Shown one piece after another: positions 1 through 6,587 of a stretch of 8,431 bases of DNA. Source of the stretch: an uncultured bacterium. Lineage in GTDB: Bacteria > Hydrogenedentota > Hydrogenedentia > Hydrogenedentales > JAEUWI01. The translations under genes were made by a program, and so were the position numbers. Numbering within the stretch: position 1 is the first letter of the stretch; the number at the start of each line of letters is the position of its first letter. The notes beneath the pieces were generated by a model. It saw only the letters and a list, made by a program, of their open reading frames with translations, did no database searches and was not told the origin of the DNA. Where the stretch lies: NCBI GenBank assembly GCA_937895305.1, contig CALAXS010000448.1:1-8431 (forward strand), written 5' to 3'.

Positions 1-1
1 A

Positions 2-1141
2 GATTCCGGGGAAGAGGATGCCACCGCAACGGCCCAGATCCAGGAATTGGAAGCAACGATCCTGAAGCTCAAGGAAGATGTGACACAGGCCGAGCAGCAA
101 GCACGTGAATCTGCGGACGCAAGTAATGATCTAGAAGCCCTGAGAACAGAGCTGGACAAAACGCGTCCGAAGCTGGAGGATGCGGAAGCAGCATTGGTCG
201 CAAAAGAGGGTGAAATTGGGCCACTGCAAAAGACTATTGATATTCTGCGTACGGAACACAGCACGCTGGAAGAAGAGCATGCTGTCTTGAAGGCGAATTT
301 GGAGAAGCAACAGCAGCAGGATACTGCCCATTCAGAAGCGATTGCCAAGCTGGAAAGGGAACTTGCTGAAAAAGGCGAGGCTTTGAAGACCCTTCAAACG
401 GAACGGAATACCCTGCCCAGCCCGGAAGTCGTTGCGCAACTGGAGGAAGATCTGGCTGGCGCGCAAGCAGCCCGTGCCGCTGCTGAGGAAAGCCATCGCG
501 CTATGGAAGCGACCCTGAAGGAAGAGCGTGCGCAACACAAGCAATCGACCCTGGCAATTCAGTTGGCGGATGCGCTGAAAGATGCGGAGGAGATGCGGGA
601 GACGCTCAATGCAATGCAGAGCCAGCCCGGCGCAAGCAGTGGCGCGCCAAGCTCCAGTGATGATGCCGAACTAATAGCGCGTATACAGGGTGCAGCCAAG
701 GCGCTGGGTAAAGGCAGTAAACGTTCCATTGGTGAGATACTCATCGTGGCGGACGTGATTAGCGAGGAAAATCTTGAAGAAGCCATAGCGGAACAGCGCA
801 GTAACCCGCAGCAGCATTTGGGTGCCATACTGATCGACAAGGGCTATGCCAGTGATGTCGCCGTGGCCCAGTCCCTGGCCCTTCAATGTAAGGTGCCTTA
901 TCAACGCATAGACAAGCTCAGTATCGAATCTGATGCTACGGTCCTGTTGAACGGTCGCCTGGCACAGCAGCATCGGTGCATTCCTTTCAAAACGGAAGAA
1001 GACCGGGTGCATGTGGCCATGTCCAACCCTATGGACCTGGTAGCTATCGAAGACATTGAACGCGCTACAGGGAAGCAGGTGGAGTTTGTGGTCGTCACCG
1101 AAAGCGATATGGACCGGGCCCTCGCGAAGCACTACGCATAG
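2..1141 (+). CDS. Coiled-coil protein with C-terminal MshEN/GspE-N domain (5' end outside window)
   Basis: The frame is open from base 2 with no stop and no convincing start, so the N-terminus lies to the left. The TTG at 47 sits inside an uninterrupted coiled coil and is not a believable start. About bases 2-640 encode a Glu/Ala/Leu-rich heptad-like coiled coil. A Gly/Pro/Ser linker follows (about 620-670), then a complete MshEN-type domain (about 680-1138). That domain has two tandem 24-residue motifs ending in Gln (725-796 and 815-886). Its C-terminal part is typical of GspE/PilB N-domains, including VAMSNPMDL and ending in ALAKHYA. In known proteins this domain binds c-di-GMP and precedes a type II secretion or type IV pilus ATPase; no ATPase follows here. 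Motif I has Ser and Asp where consensus Arg and Gly are expected, and motif II starts with His, so ligand binding is uncertain. A scaffold or regulatory role is inference only. Confidence 0.85.
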   Translation, partial: DSGEEDATATAQIQELEATILKLKEDVTQAEQQARESADASNDLEALRTELDKTRPKLEDAEAALVAKEGEIGPLQKTIDILRTEHSTLEEEHAVLKANLEKQQQQDTAHSEAIAKLERELAEKGEALKTLQTERNTLPSPEVVAQLEEDLAGAQAARAAAEESHRAMEATLKEERAQHKQSTLAIQLADALKDAEEMRETLNAMQSQPGASSGAPSSSDDAELIARIQGAAKALGKGSKRSIGEILIVADVISEENLEEAIAEQRSNPQQHLGAILIDKGYASDVAVAQSLALQCKVPYQRIDKLSIESDATVLLNGRLAQQHRCIPFKTEEDRVHVAMSNPMDLVAIEDIERATGKQVEFVVVTESDMDRALAKHYA

Positions 1142-1160
1142 GGTCGTATTTTTTTAAAAT

Positions 1161-1189
1161 TTCACTTCATCCCCGTCTTCCAGTACCAT
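1161..1189 (+). promoter_or_regulatory. Weak sigma-70-like promoter candidate
   Basis: TTCACT (1161-1166), a 17-base spacer and TACCAT (1184-1189) lie in the only gap in front of the deaminase/aldolase gene. Each hexamer matches 4 of 6 consensus positions. Transcription would begin near 1196, just before the GGGAGG ribosome binding site at 1206-1211. The match is modest and a chance occurrence is quite possible. Confidence 0.25.
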
Positions 1190-1218
1190 AGGTGCAGCAC
1201 AAACAGGGAGGCTGCATT

Positions 1219-2409
1219 TTGGGACAGGATTATGCCTATTATAAAAGTACTTTTGAAGGGCGGATGAAACCCTTTGCCTTTGTGGACCTCGATGCTTTCG
1301 ATGCCAATATAAAAGCAATTCACAAGCGGGCGGGGAAGATGCCCATCTGTGTTGCTTCCAAGTCTGTCCGGTGCGTCAGTCTCATTCAGCGTATTCAGGC
1401 CCACAGCAATCAATTCCACAGCATCATGGCGTTCAGCGTCCGCGAAGCCGTCTACCTGGCTTCCCATGGTCTGGACCACATACTCGTAGCCTACCCTGTA
1501 TTCAGTGAAGTGGAACCTTCGGGGTTGTGTTACTCCCTGGCATCTGGAACCACTATCACGCTCATGATTGATGCGGTGGAGCACATTCACCACCTGGAAG
1601 CCATCGCTGCGCAAGCTGAGGTCGTCATTCCGGTCTGTATTGATGTGGATATGTCCAGTGATTTTCCAGGGGTGCATTTTGGGGTACGTCGTTCAGGCAT
1701 CACCACCCCGGACCATGCCTTAACGCTATGGAAAGCGATAGAGCAATGTCCTCATGTAAAGCTCCGGGGCGTAATGGGCTATGAGGCTCAGATTGCTGGA
1801 GTTCAGGATCGTGCGCCAGGAAAGGCAATCGAAGGGGCGATCATCCGATTCATGAAAAAGCGTTCCATCCCTGAATTACGTAAACGGCGTGCTGCGGTCG
1901 TTGAAGCGCTGAATAATGCTGGAGCAGAACTTGCCTTTGTAAATGGCGGTGGGACAGGCAGCATCGAGAGTACCATCGAAGAAGCGGTGGTCACCGAAGT
2001 CACCGCTGGTTCCGGCTTCTACTCCCCCACGCTCTTTGACCATTATGATCAGTTCAAGCACAAGCCCGCAGCGGGTTTTGCGCTGGAGATAGTACGACGT
2101 CCACTGGAGAACACGTTCACCTGTCATGGTGGTGGTTACATCGCGTCAGGTGCTCCCGGTTGGGATCGAATCCCGACGCCCTTCCTGCCGGAAGGTGCTG
2201 CACTGCTTAAAATGGAAGGTGCCGGGGAAGTGCAGACCCCTATCGAATATACCGGGCCAGAGCAACTTGGTATTGGTGATCCCGTGTTTTTCCGCCACAG
2301 TAAAGCGGGTGAACTCTGTGAACGATTCAAGACGCTGCTACTGGTGTCCAAAGGTAAAGTGGTCGATGAGGTAAACACCTATCGCGGTGATGGGCAGTGC
2401 TTCCTCTAA
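1219..2409 (+). CDS. PLP-dependent amino acid deaminase/aldolase family protein (alanine racemase N-terminal fold)
   Basis: I chose the TTG at 1219 because GGGAGG (1206-1211) lies 7 bases upstream and the family-like N-terminus GQDYAYY follows directly. This gives 396 residues. A GTG at 1192 (405 aa) has no ribosome site, and the ATG at 1264 would remove the conserved start. The protein is a fold-type III PLP enzyme related to D-threonine aldolase and D-serine dehydratase. Visible marks are AFVDLDAFDANI near residue 20, and VASKSVR with Lys48 as the likely Schiff-base lysine. Further along are GVRRSGI, GVMGYEAQIAG, the glycine-rich FVNGGGTGS phosphate-loop region and AGSGFYSPTLFDHY. The C-terminal domain has TCHGGGYIASG, GAGEVQTP and FRHSKAGELCERF, whose His and Cys may bind metal as in D-serine dehydratases. 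The family is usually about 400 residues, so the gene looks complete. The substrate cannot be read from the sequence. It converges on flgL, and a link to motility is not established. Confidence 0.88.
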   Translation: MGQDYAYYKSTFEGRMKPFAFVDLDAFDANIKAIHKRAGKMPICVASKSVRCVSLIQRIQAHSNQFHSIMAFSVREAVYLASHGLDHILVAYPVFSEVEPSGLCYSLASGTTITLMIDAVEHIHHLEAIAAQAEVVIPVCIDVDMSSDFPGVHFGVRRSGITTPDHALTLWKAIEQCPHVKLRGVMGYEAQIAGVQDRAPGKAIEGAIIRFMKKRSIPELRKRRAAVVEALNNAGAELAFVNGGGTGSIESTIEEAVVTEVTAGSGFYSPTLFDHYDQFKHKPAAGFALEIVRRPLENTFTCHGGGYIASGAPGWDRIPTPFLPEGAALLKMEGAGEVQTPIEYTGPEQLGIGDPVFFRHSKAGELCERFKTLLLVSKGKVVDEVNTYRGDGQCFL

Positions 2410-2421
2410 GGCTGGGCTGGC

Positions 2422-3345
2422 CTACCGCACAAAGTCGAGGAGACTGGGCTGAATCACCCGTGCGCCTGCATTCAACGCGGCCTGATAAGCATTAAATTGT
2501 GCATTGAGATTCAGGGTTACTTCGGCAAAGTCCGCATCCACATTATCCGACAACACTTCCTGTAACTGGACGTTTACAATGGAGAGATTATCTTCAACCC
2601 GATTGATACGGTTCTGGGTCGCGCCCAGCCGGGACACCGCCAGCAACAACTGATCCTGAGCCATGGTCAGCTCTTCCAGTCGGGTCTGTAAGCCATTGCT
2701 GTCACCTGCACGCAGATTATCACGCACGTCAATAAGCATCTGGAATATATCCACTGTGCTCGCGGAGGTGGACTGGAAGACCGATTCACCCGTTGCATTG
2801 CTAACCACCTGAACCCCTTCCGAAATTTCGATGAGGATATCCTCGTCGTTTCCTTCGTAGGCTACGCTTGTTATTTCACCGCTAGCATCGCGTGTCGCCA
2901 CAAAGGGCGGGTTCGAGGTACGGGTCCCGCCAAAGATATAGCGGTCATTCGTGATTTGATTGCCCTGGTTCAATACCCCTTCCAGTAGCTGATTGACCTC
3001 GATAGCGATTTGGTCCAGTTGCTCCTGAGCGTTCGTCCCATTGGCCCCTTGCAAGGTCAATTCACGTGCGCGCTGCAACATATCCACCACGGACAAGCTT
3101 GTCGTTTCGCTCTCCAGAAGACCGGGGCTGATGGTAGAGATATTAGTGATGTATTGATCGTTGGCCGAGATTTCATTTTGTGCATTGAGGGCACGGCGTG
3201 CGGCCAGTGGATCGTCTGAAGGTTTATTGACCCTGCGCCCTGTCGCCAGCTGATCCTGCAACTTGAGCAGTTCCCGGCTTTGGTCCGATAGATTATTTAA
3301 TATACGGTCGACCAGTAGTCGTTGTGTTACACGAACTGCAGCCAT
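2422..3345 (-). CDS. flgL: Flagellar hook-filament junction protein FlgL (HAP3)
   Basis: FlgL joins the hook to the filament, on top of FlgK, and is exported by the flagellar type III system. At 307 residues it has the usual length. The flagellin-like N-terminal helix is clear: VTQRLLVDRILNNL, then LATGRRVNKPSDDPLAA at about residues 33-49. The FlgL signature RYIFGGTRTSNPPF lies near 135-148. The C-terminal helix (about 275-307) contains LNLNAQFNAYQAALNAGARV. A leaderless N-terminus fits type III export. The ATG at 3345 has an AAGG-type ribosome site about 10 bases upstream, lying in the 20-bp gap after flgN. It is the last gene of the operon, and its stop is 12 bp from the stop of the opposing deaminase/aldolase gene. 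FlgK, normally encoded immediately upstream, is missing from the window. The FlgL length and the IFGG motif argue against this gene being FlgK or flagellin. Confidence 0.95.
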   Translation of the reverse strand: MAAVRVTQRLLVDRILNNLSDQSRELLKLQDQLATGRRVNKPSDDPLAARRALNAQNEISANDQYITNISTISPGLLESETTSLSVVDMLQRARELTLQGANGTNAQEQLDQIAIEVNQLLEGVLNQGNQITNDRYIFGGTRTSNPPFVATRDASGEITSVAYEGNDEDILIEISEGVQVVSNATGESVFQSTSASTVDIFQMLIDVRDNLRAGDSNGLQTRLEELTMAQDQLLLAVSRLGATQNRINRVEDNLSIVNVQLQEVLSDNVDADFAEVTLNLNAQFNAYQAALNAGARVIQPSLLDFVR

Positions 3346-3365
3346 AGCATTTTAACCTTCCGTGG

Positions 3366-3872
3366 TTATCCGCGCTGATCAATCATGGACGCTGGAAAAT
3401 GATCCCGTGCGTGTTCTGTACCATTGGCAGCATAGTTGGGTCTCATAGCGGGCCCGTTTTCCAGCAGGGCACCCATGGCCCGGTCCACCACACGTAACGA
3501 ACGCTGCATCATGCGATGGTTTTCACGAACCACCATCTGAGTACGAAGCAGCACGGTACGGATACGCAACTGAAACTCTGCCATACGCCCTTTCCAGGGA
3601 TCGGCTACCGCAGCAATCAATCCGGTCAGGGTCTGATCTTCGACCTCTAATTCAAGCTCCGCCACCACCTGTGCAATCAAGTTCAACCGATGTTGCTCAC
3701 CATCCACCGTTTCCTGAATCAGGGTCTGCATCGCTTCCGATCGCGCGTCCAATTCCTCTATGTCATGAACGCGCGCTGCATCACCCTGGGCAGTACAGAC
3801 TGCGAGCATACATTCCTGCCGCTCTAACTGGTCATCAAAGACCTGGCATAAGGTATCGAGTGCCTGACTCAT
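3366..3872 (-). CDS. flgN: FlgN-family flagellar export chaperone
   Basis: This 168-residue protein is almost entirely helical and has no signal peptide or membrane segment. The layout matches FlgN chaperones, which hold the junction proteins FlgK and FlgL in the cytoplasm for export. There is an N-terminal helix with LDTLCQVFDDQLERQE, a middle region with DIEELDARSEAMQTLI, and a long helix at about 95-137. A C-terminal tail follows with NYAANG near 146-151, resembling the tyrosine/glycine tail seen in many FlgN proteins. Sequence conservation in this family is low, so the call rests on fold pattern, size and its place before flgL. Its ATG abuts the TAA of the EF-hand gene with no gap, and the ribosome site is poor (GGG about 9 bases upstream), so translation is probably coupled. 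Only FlgL is visible here as a client. Confidence 0.8.
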   Translation of the reverse strand: MSQALDTLCQVFDDQLERQECMLAVCTAQGDAARVHDIEELDARSEAMQTLIQETVDGEQHRLNLIAQVVAELELEVEDQTLTGLIAAVADPWKGRMAEFQLRIRTVLLRTQMVVRENHRMMQRSLRVVDRAMGALLENGPAMRPNYAANGTEHARDHFPASMIDQRG

Positions 3873-4247
3873 TTATTTGATCCCATCGTTTTGGGTGGTG
3901 GATTGGTCTCCAAGCCACTTCATGGCCGGAGCGCGAAGCTCATCCACGGTCAGCTGCCCATCTTTATTCTGGTCCAGGTGGCTAAACTGGGCCTCGTGCA
4001 TACCGGACTCTTCCATGGATAATTTCCCGTCGCCGTCAAAATCCATGCGCTCCATAAAGCGATTACTCTTGGCAACCACCTGCTCCTGTAGGGCGTTCAA
4101 TCGCTGTGCGGGTGCATTTTGCATCTGCTTTTGGAGAATATCTGCGAAGTCTTCTGATGATAATTTGGGCTGCTTGAGTTCACGCACAAATCCCGTGGCA
4201 CTATCCAGTAGTGCATTGATACCGCTTATTTGATTGATAACATTCAT
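3873..4247 (-). CDS. Small EF-hand calcium-binding protein in flagellar operon
   Basis: I do not recognise a named family. The 124-residue protein has no signal peptide or membrane segment. Residues 69-80 (DFDGDGKLSMEE) and 92-103 (DQNKDGQLTVDE) are both canonical 12-residue EF-hand loops. Each has oxygen-bearing side chains at positions 1, 3, 5, 9 and 12, Gly at 6 and Leu at 8. They are spaced as a paired EF-hand, so calcium binding is very likely. The N-terminal 60 residues are predicted helical. Residues 34-42 (FADILQKQM) resemble the rod-binding motif of FlgJ next door (FEKVFLAQM). A strong GGAG site lies 7 bases before the ATG, and a sigma-28-like site precedes it. The gene sits between flgJ and flgN, where flgM is often found, but no FlgM-like C-terminus is visible. 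It could be a calcium-responsive rod/cap, export or regulatory factor; which one is unknown. Confidence 0.9.
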   Translation of the reverse strand: MNVINQISGINALLDSATGFVRELKQPKLSSEDFADILQKQMQNAPAQRLNALQEQVVAKSNRFMERMDFDGDGKLSMEESGMHEAQFSHLDQNKDGQLTVDELRAPAMKWLGDQSTTQNDGIK

Positions 4248-4265
4248 CTGATTACTCCAGAACCT

Positions 4266-4291
4266 TTATCGACCTGCGTCGCGTTTTCTTA
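4266..4291 (-). promoter_or_regulatory. Candidate sigma-28 (FliA-type) flagellar promoter
   Basis: Reading on the minus strand, TAAG (4291-4288), a 14-base spacer and GTCGATAA (4273-4266) resemble the flagellar sigma-28 consensus TAAA-N15-GCCGATAA. The -10 part matches 7 of 8 positions. The site fills the 46-bp gap after the flgJ stop and lies just before the GGAG ribosome site (4258-4255) of the EF-hand gene. Such a promoter would drive EF-hand, flgN and flgL as late genes, as sigma-28 promoters do for flgMN and flgKL in enterics. The -35 is imperfect and the implied leader is only about 13 bases, so this is a candidate. Confidence 0.45.
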
Positions 4292-4293
4292 AC

Positions 4294-4785
4294 TTATCCT
4301 TCAAAATTTATATTTTTCGGGTGCAATGCTAAGCCTTGCTCTTGAAAGAGCTTAATACCCGCATCCTCTTTTTTCTGTACGGTCATACCGCTATCCTTGT
4401 CCGGCAGCGCCAGCGGTGTCAGCTTCTGAAAAAGGGAGAGACCGTCACCATTTAATTTTCGGGCCTGCTCTGTAATGGTGCCTTTATCAAGCGTAAAGGC
4501 TTCCCGGGCTTCCAATTGGGTCTTAATGGCCTGCGCCACACCAAACTGCCCTGATTCCGCCAGCTTTCCGGCATAAACATCATCCAACATATCCACGAAA
4601 TGTTCGGTCTGGGATGAACGACCGAAGAGGCTGCTTTCGGGTACGGTCTTGCGCATCTCACGCAGCATCTGGGCAAGAAATACCTTTTCAAACTGTTCCA
4701 GGGCTTCTGCCTGGCGTGCATCTTGATCGATAACCGCGCTGGAGAAGTTGGACAAATTGGATGCAAGTGGGTTTACATCGAACAT
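4294..4785 (-). CDS. flgJ: Flagellar rod-binding protein FlgJ, single-domain
   Basis: FlgJ caps the growing rod as it crosses the periplasm. This 163-residue protein holds the rod-binding domain with its signature: FEKVFLAQMLREMRKTVPES at about 32-51, then HFVDMLDDVYAGKLAESGQFGVAQAI at about 62-87. The C-terminal peptidoglycan hydrolase domain of the roughly 310-residue enteric FlgJ is absent. The end (about 130-163) is a lysine- and glutamine-rich tail with no recognised motif. Single-domain FlgJ is known in several phyla, where a separate hydrolase opens the wall. The ATG overlaps the flgI TAA by one base (TAATG), and GGAG lies 8 bases upstream, so translation is likely coupled. There is no signal peptide, as expected for an export substrate. 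Confidence 0.92.
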   Translation of the reverse strand: MFDVNPLASNLSNFSSAVIDQDARQAEALEQFEKVFLAQMLREMRKTVPESSLFGRSSQTEHFVDMLDDVYAGKLAESGQFGVAQAIKTQLEAREAFTLDKGTITEQARKLNGDGLSLFQKLTPLALPDKDSGMTVQKKEDAGIKLFQEQGLALHPKNINFEG

Positions 4786-5903
4786 TACATCAGCTCCAGG
4801 TCTGCGTCGAGTGCACCTGCTTCGCGCAGTGCCTGAAAAATGCTTATCATGTCGCGGGGGGTAACCCGTAACTTGTTCAGTGCTTCAGCCACTTCGGTAG
4901 CCGAGGTTCCCTCGACGGGCATAAAGTGGGCTTCCTGCTCTTCCACATCAATATCCACGCCTTCTGTGATAACAGGATCGGCATCGGTGAAAGACAAGGG
5001 CATACTCACATTCGGTGTTACGGCAATCTTGATGGTCAAACTGCCATGGGCGACCTGACAGGGCTTAATCATCACATTACCCCCGACCACAATGGTGCCT
5101 GTTCGCTCATTGAGCACGACCCGGGTCGGTGCATCCACTTGCACACTCACGTCCTGTACTTCGGCGATAAAGGGAAAGAGATTATCGTGGGCGTGATCCG
5201 GCAGATTGATGCGGATACTGCCTGCGCCTGTAATTTCGGCGAGGTTATCGCCGAGTTCTGCGTCAATGGCTTTAGCAATCGTGGAGGCATTCCCGAAATC
5301 CGGGCGCTTGAGCAAGAGTACAATTCGATACCCGTCTGTGATGGTGGCGGGGACTTCACGTTCCACATAGGCACCCATGGGTACACGGCCCACCGTAGTA
5401 TGGTTCTGACGCACGGTAGAGCCACCGGATACGTCTGCATTGAAACCACCGACTGACACGGCACCCTGGGCCACCGCATAAACAGTTTCCGATTGGCCCG
5501 GTCCGTAGAGATAGGCCTCCATTAATGTGCCGCCTTCCAGGCTTTTGGCATCACCCACGGATTGCACACGCACATCCATCCGTGTACCTTCCTTCGCGTA
5601 GGCGGGCAGGGTTGCCGTCACAGTTACCACTGCAACATTCTTGGAAGCCAAGTCGCCCAGATTATCAATATCGAAACCCATGCGCTCATGCATACGTTTC
5701 AGGGCCTGAATCGCTACACTGGCACTATCCCCCGTGCCGGAAAGTCCGACAACGACACCCGTACCCTTTAGCATATTGCTGCGGGCGCCCTGAATTTCAC
5801 AAAGCTCCTTCACCTTGGTCGCGTCTGCGGGCAGGGTAAACACCAGCGCAAAAGCCAGGAGCGCTAATGTGAAACAGCGTGTCGTTCTATTTACATTCAT
5901 CAC
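4785..5903 (-). CDS. flgI: Flagellar P-ring protein FlgI
   Basis: FlgI forms the periplasmic ring around the rod in the peptidoglycan layer. The 372-residue length is typical. An N-terminal Sec signal (about 1-28, ending PADA) is followed by the FlgI opening VKELCEIQGARSNMLKGTG and VVGLSGTGDS. Later conserved blocks include LKRMHERMG, NVAVVTVTATLP, GTRMDVRVQSVGDAKSLEGG, AVAQGAVSVGGF and RVVLNERTGTIVVGG. The C-terminal LNKLRVTPRDMISIFQALREAGAL completes the protein. Two cysteines remain in the mature part (about residues 35 and 282). The start is GTG at 5903 or ATG at 5900; AGGGGA lies 8 bases before the GTG and 11 before the ATG, which slightly favours GTG. The ribosome site overlaps the flgH stop, with a 12-bp gap. 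It works with FlgA, encoded two genes upstream, for assembly. Confidence 0.97.
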   Translation of the reverse strand: MMNVNRTTRCFTLALLAFALVFTLPADATKVKELCEIQGARSNMLKGTGVVVGLSGTGDSASVAIQALKRMHERMGFDIDNLGDLASKNVAVVTVTATLPAYAKEGTRMDVRVQSVGDAKSLEGGTLMEAYLYGPGQSETVYAVAQGAVSVGGFNADVSGGSTVRQNHTTVGRVPMGAYVEREVPATITDGYRIVLLLKRPDFGNASTIAKAIDAELGDNLAEITGAGSIRINLPDHAHDNLFPFIAEVQDVSVQVDAPTRVVLNERTGTIVVGGNVMIKPCQVAHGSLTIKIAVTPNVSMPLSFTDADPVITEGVDIDVEEQEAHFMPVEGTSATEVAEALNKLRVTPRDMISIFQALREAGALDADLELM

Positions 5904-5915
5904 AGTTTCATTCCC

Positions 5916-6575
5916 CTAGAATGGTGAGAACCAGTCGGTCAATTTGGTTAACAGGCCACGACGCTGGTTGTTCCATAACGGCCCGCGACCCATGAGTTTC
6001 AGGTCGCTATCGGCCAGTTTGGCGGACTCGATAGTATTTTGCTGGGTCACGTCTTTGGCGCGAATGATGCCACTCAGAGAAAGGGTGCTATCTTCACGAT
6101 TCACCATAATGTTCTTCTTGCCATTGATCTTGAGGTTGCCGTTTTTAAGAACCTCCATGACGGTGCAGGTAATTTCGGTATTCAAGGTATTGGACCGGCG
6201 TGTAGTTCCCCGGTTCTTCGTCTCATTCTCCGCTTCTACAGACCAGTTCGGCAGCTTCCCCGGATCCAGCAATTCAAAACCGCCTTGTTCCTTCGTGTTG
6301 GTTAAAAAACCATTGGAAGCCGTTGGCATCACATTGTCCACTCCCGATTCCTTCTTGGTACTCGTATCAGCAGATGTTGTGGCATCCAGCTTCTCACGTA
6401 CCATGACGGTGATAATGTCTCCCACTTCGAAGCGGTTAATTTTTTCTGCTACCAGGGTACCACCCCGTTCGGCTGCAGCGGTAAACAGCGAATCTGCCTG
6501 GGCCAGTGGTGCAGTCGACAGCAGCATGGCAAGGAGTCCTGTTGTTATCCCGATTTTTATCATCTGAACCTTCAT
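5916..6575 (-). CDS. flgH: Flagellar L-ring protein FlgH, apparently non-lipidated
   Basis: FlgH builds the outer-membrane ring around the rod. The 219-residue protein shows the FlgH core: SLFTAAAERGGTLVAEKINRF, GDIITVMVREKLDATTSADT, then LNTEITCTVMEVLKNGNLKI, GKKNIMVNRE and LSGIIRAKDV. The end is RRGLLTKLTDWFSPF. The N-terminus is a signal peptide, but it ends LAQA-DSLF like a type I signal site. No Cys is present near it; the only cysteine is Cys137. The classical enterobacterial FlgH is a lipoprotein anchored by an N-terminal Cys, so this one is probably not lipidated. The ATG at 6575 has GAGGGG about 6 bases upstream, overlapping the flgA stop region. The order flgA-flgH-flgI fits joint assembly of the two rings. 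Confidence 0.96.
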   Translation of the reverse strand: MKVQMIKIGITTGLLAMLLSTAPLAQADSLFTAAAERGGTLVAEKINRFEVGDIITVMVREKLDATTSADTSTKKESGVDNVMPTASNGFLTNTKEQGGFELLDPGKLPNWSVEAENETKNRGTTRRSNTLNTEITCTVMEVLKNGNLKINGKKNIMVNREDSTLSLSGIIRAKDVTQQNTIESAKLADSDLKLMGRGPLWNNQRRGLLTKLTDWFSPF

Positions 6576-6587
6576 ACTATGCCCCTC

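Noticed and set aside
47..49. TTG as the start of the coiled-coil/MshEN gene
   Set aside because: The same frame is open to the left edge and encodes continuing coiled coil; the gene most likely starts outside the window.
1133..1155. Possible intrinsic terminator (TACG...CGTA stem then seven Ts) after the MshEN gene
   Set aside because: The stem is only 4 bp with an 8-base loop and overlaps the stop codon. It is too weak to call, though the T-run is real.
1162..1677. Open frame on the minus strand opposite the start of the deaminase/aldolase gene
   Set aside because: The plus-strand protein here matches a family along its whole length, so the opposite frame is a shadow.
3873..4247. EF-hand protein as a divergent FlgM
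   Set aside because: FlgM-like sigma-28-binding C-terminal helices are not visible, and the C-terminal half is plainly an EF-hand pair. Only the position is FlgM-like.
4926..5456. Open frame on the plus strand opposite flgI
   Set aside because: FlgI is fully conserved across this stretch, and the opposite product shows no motif.
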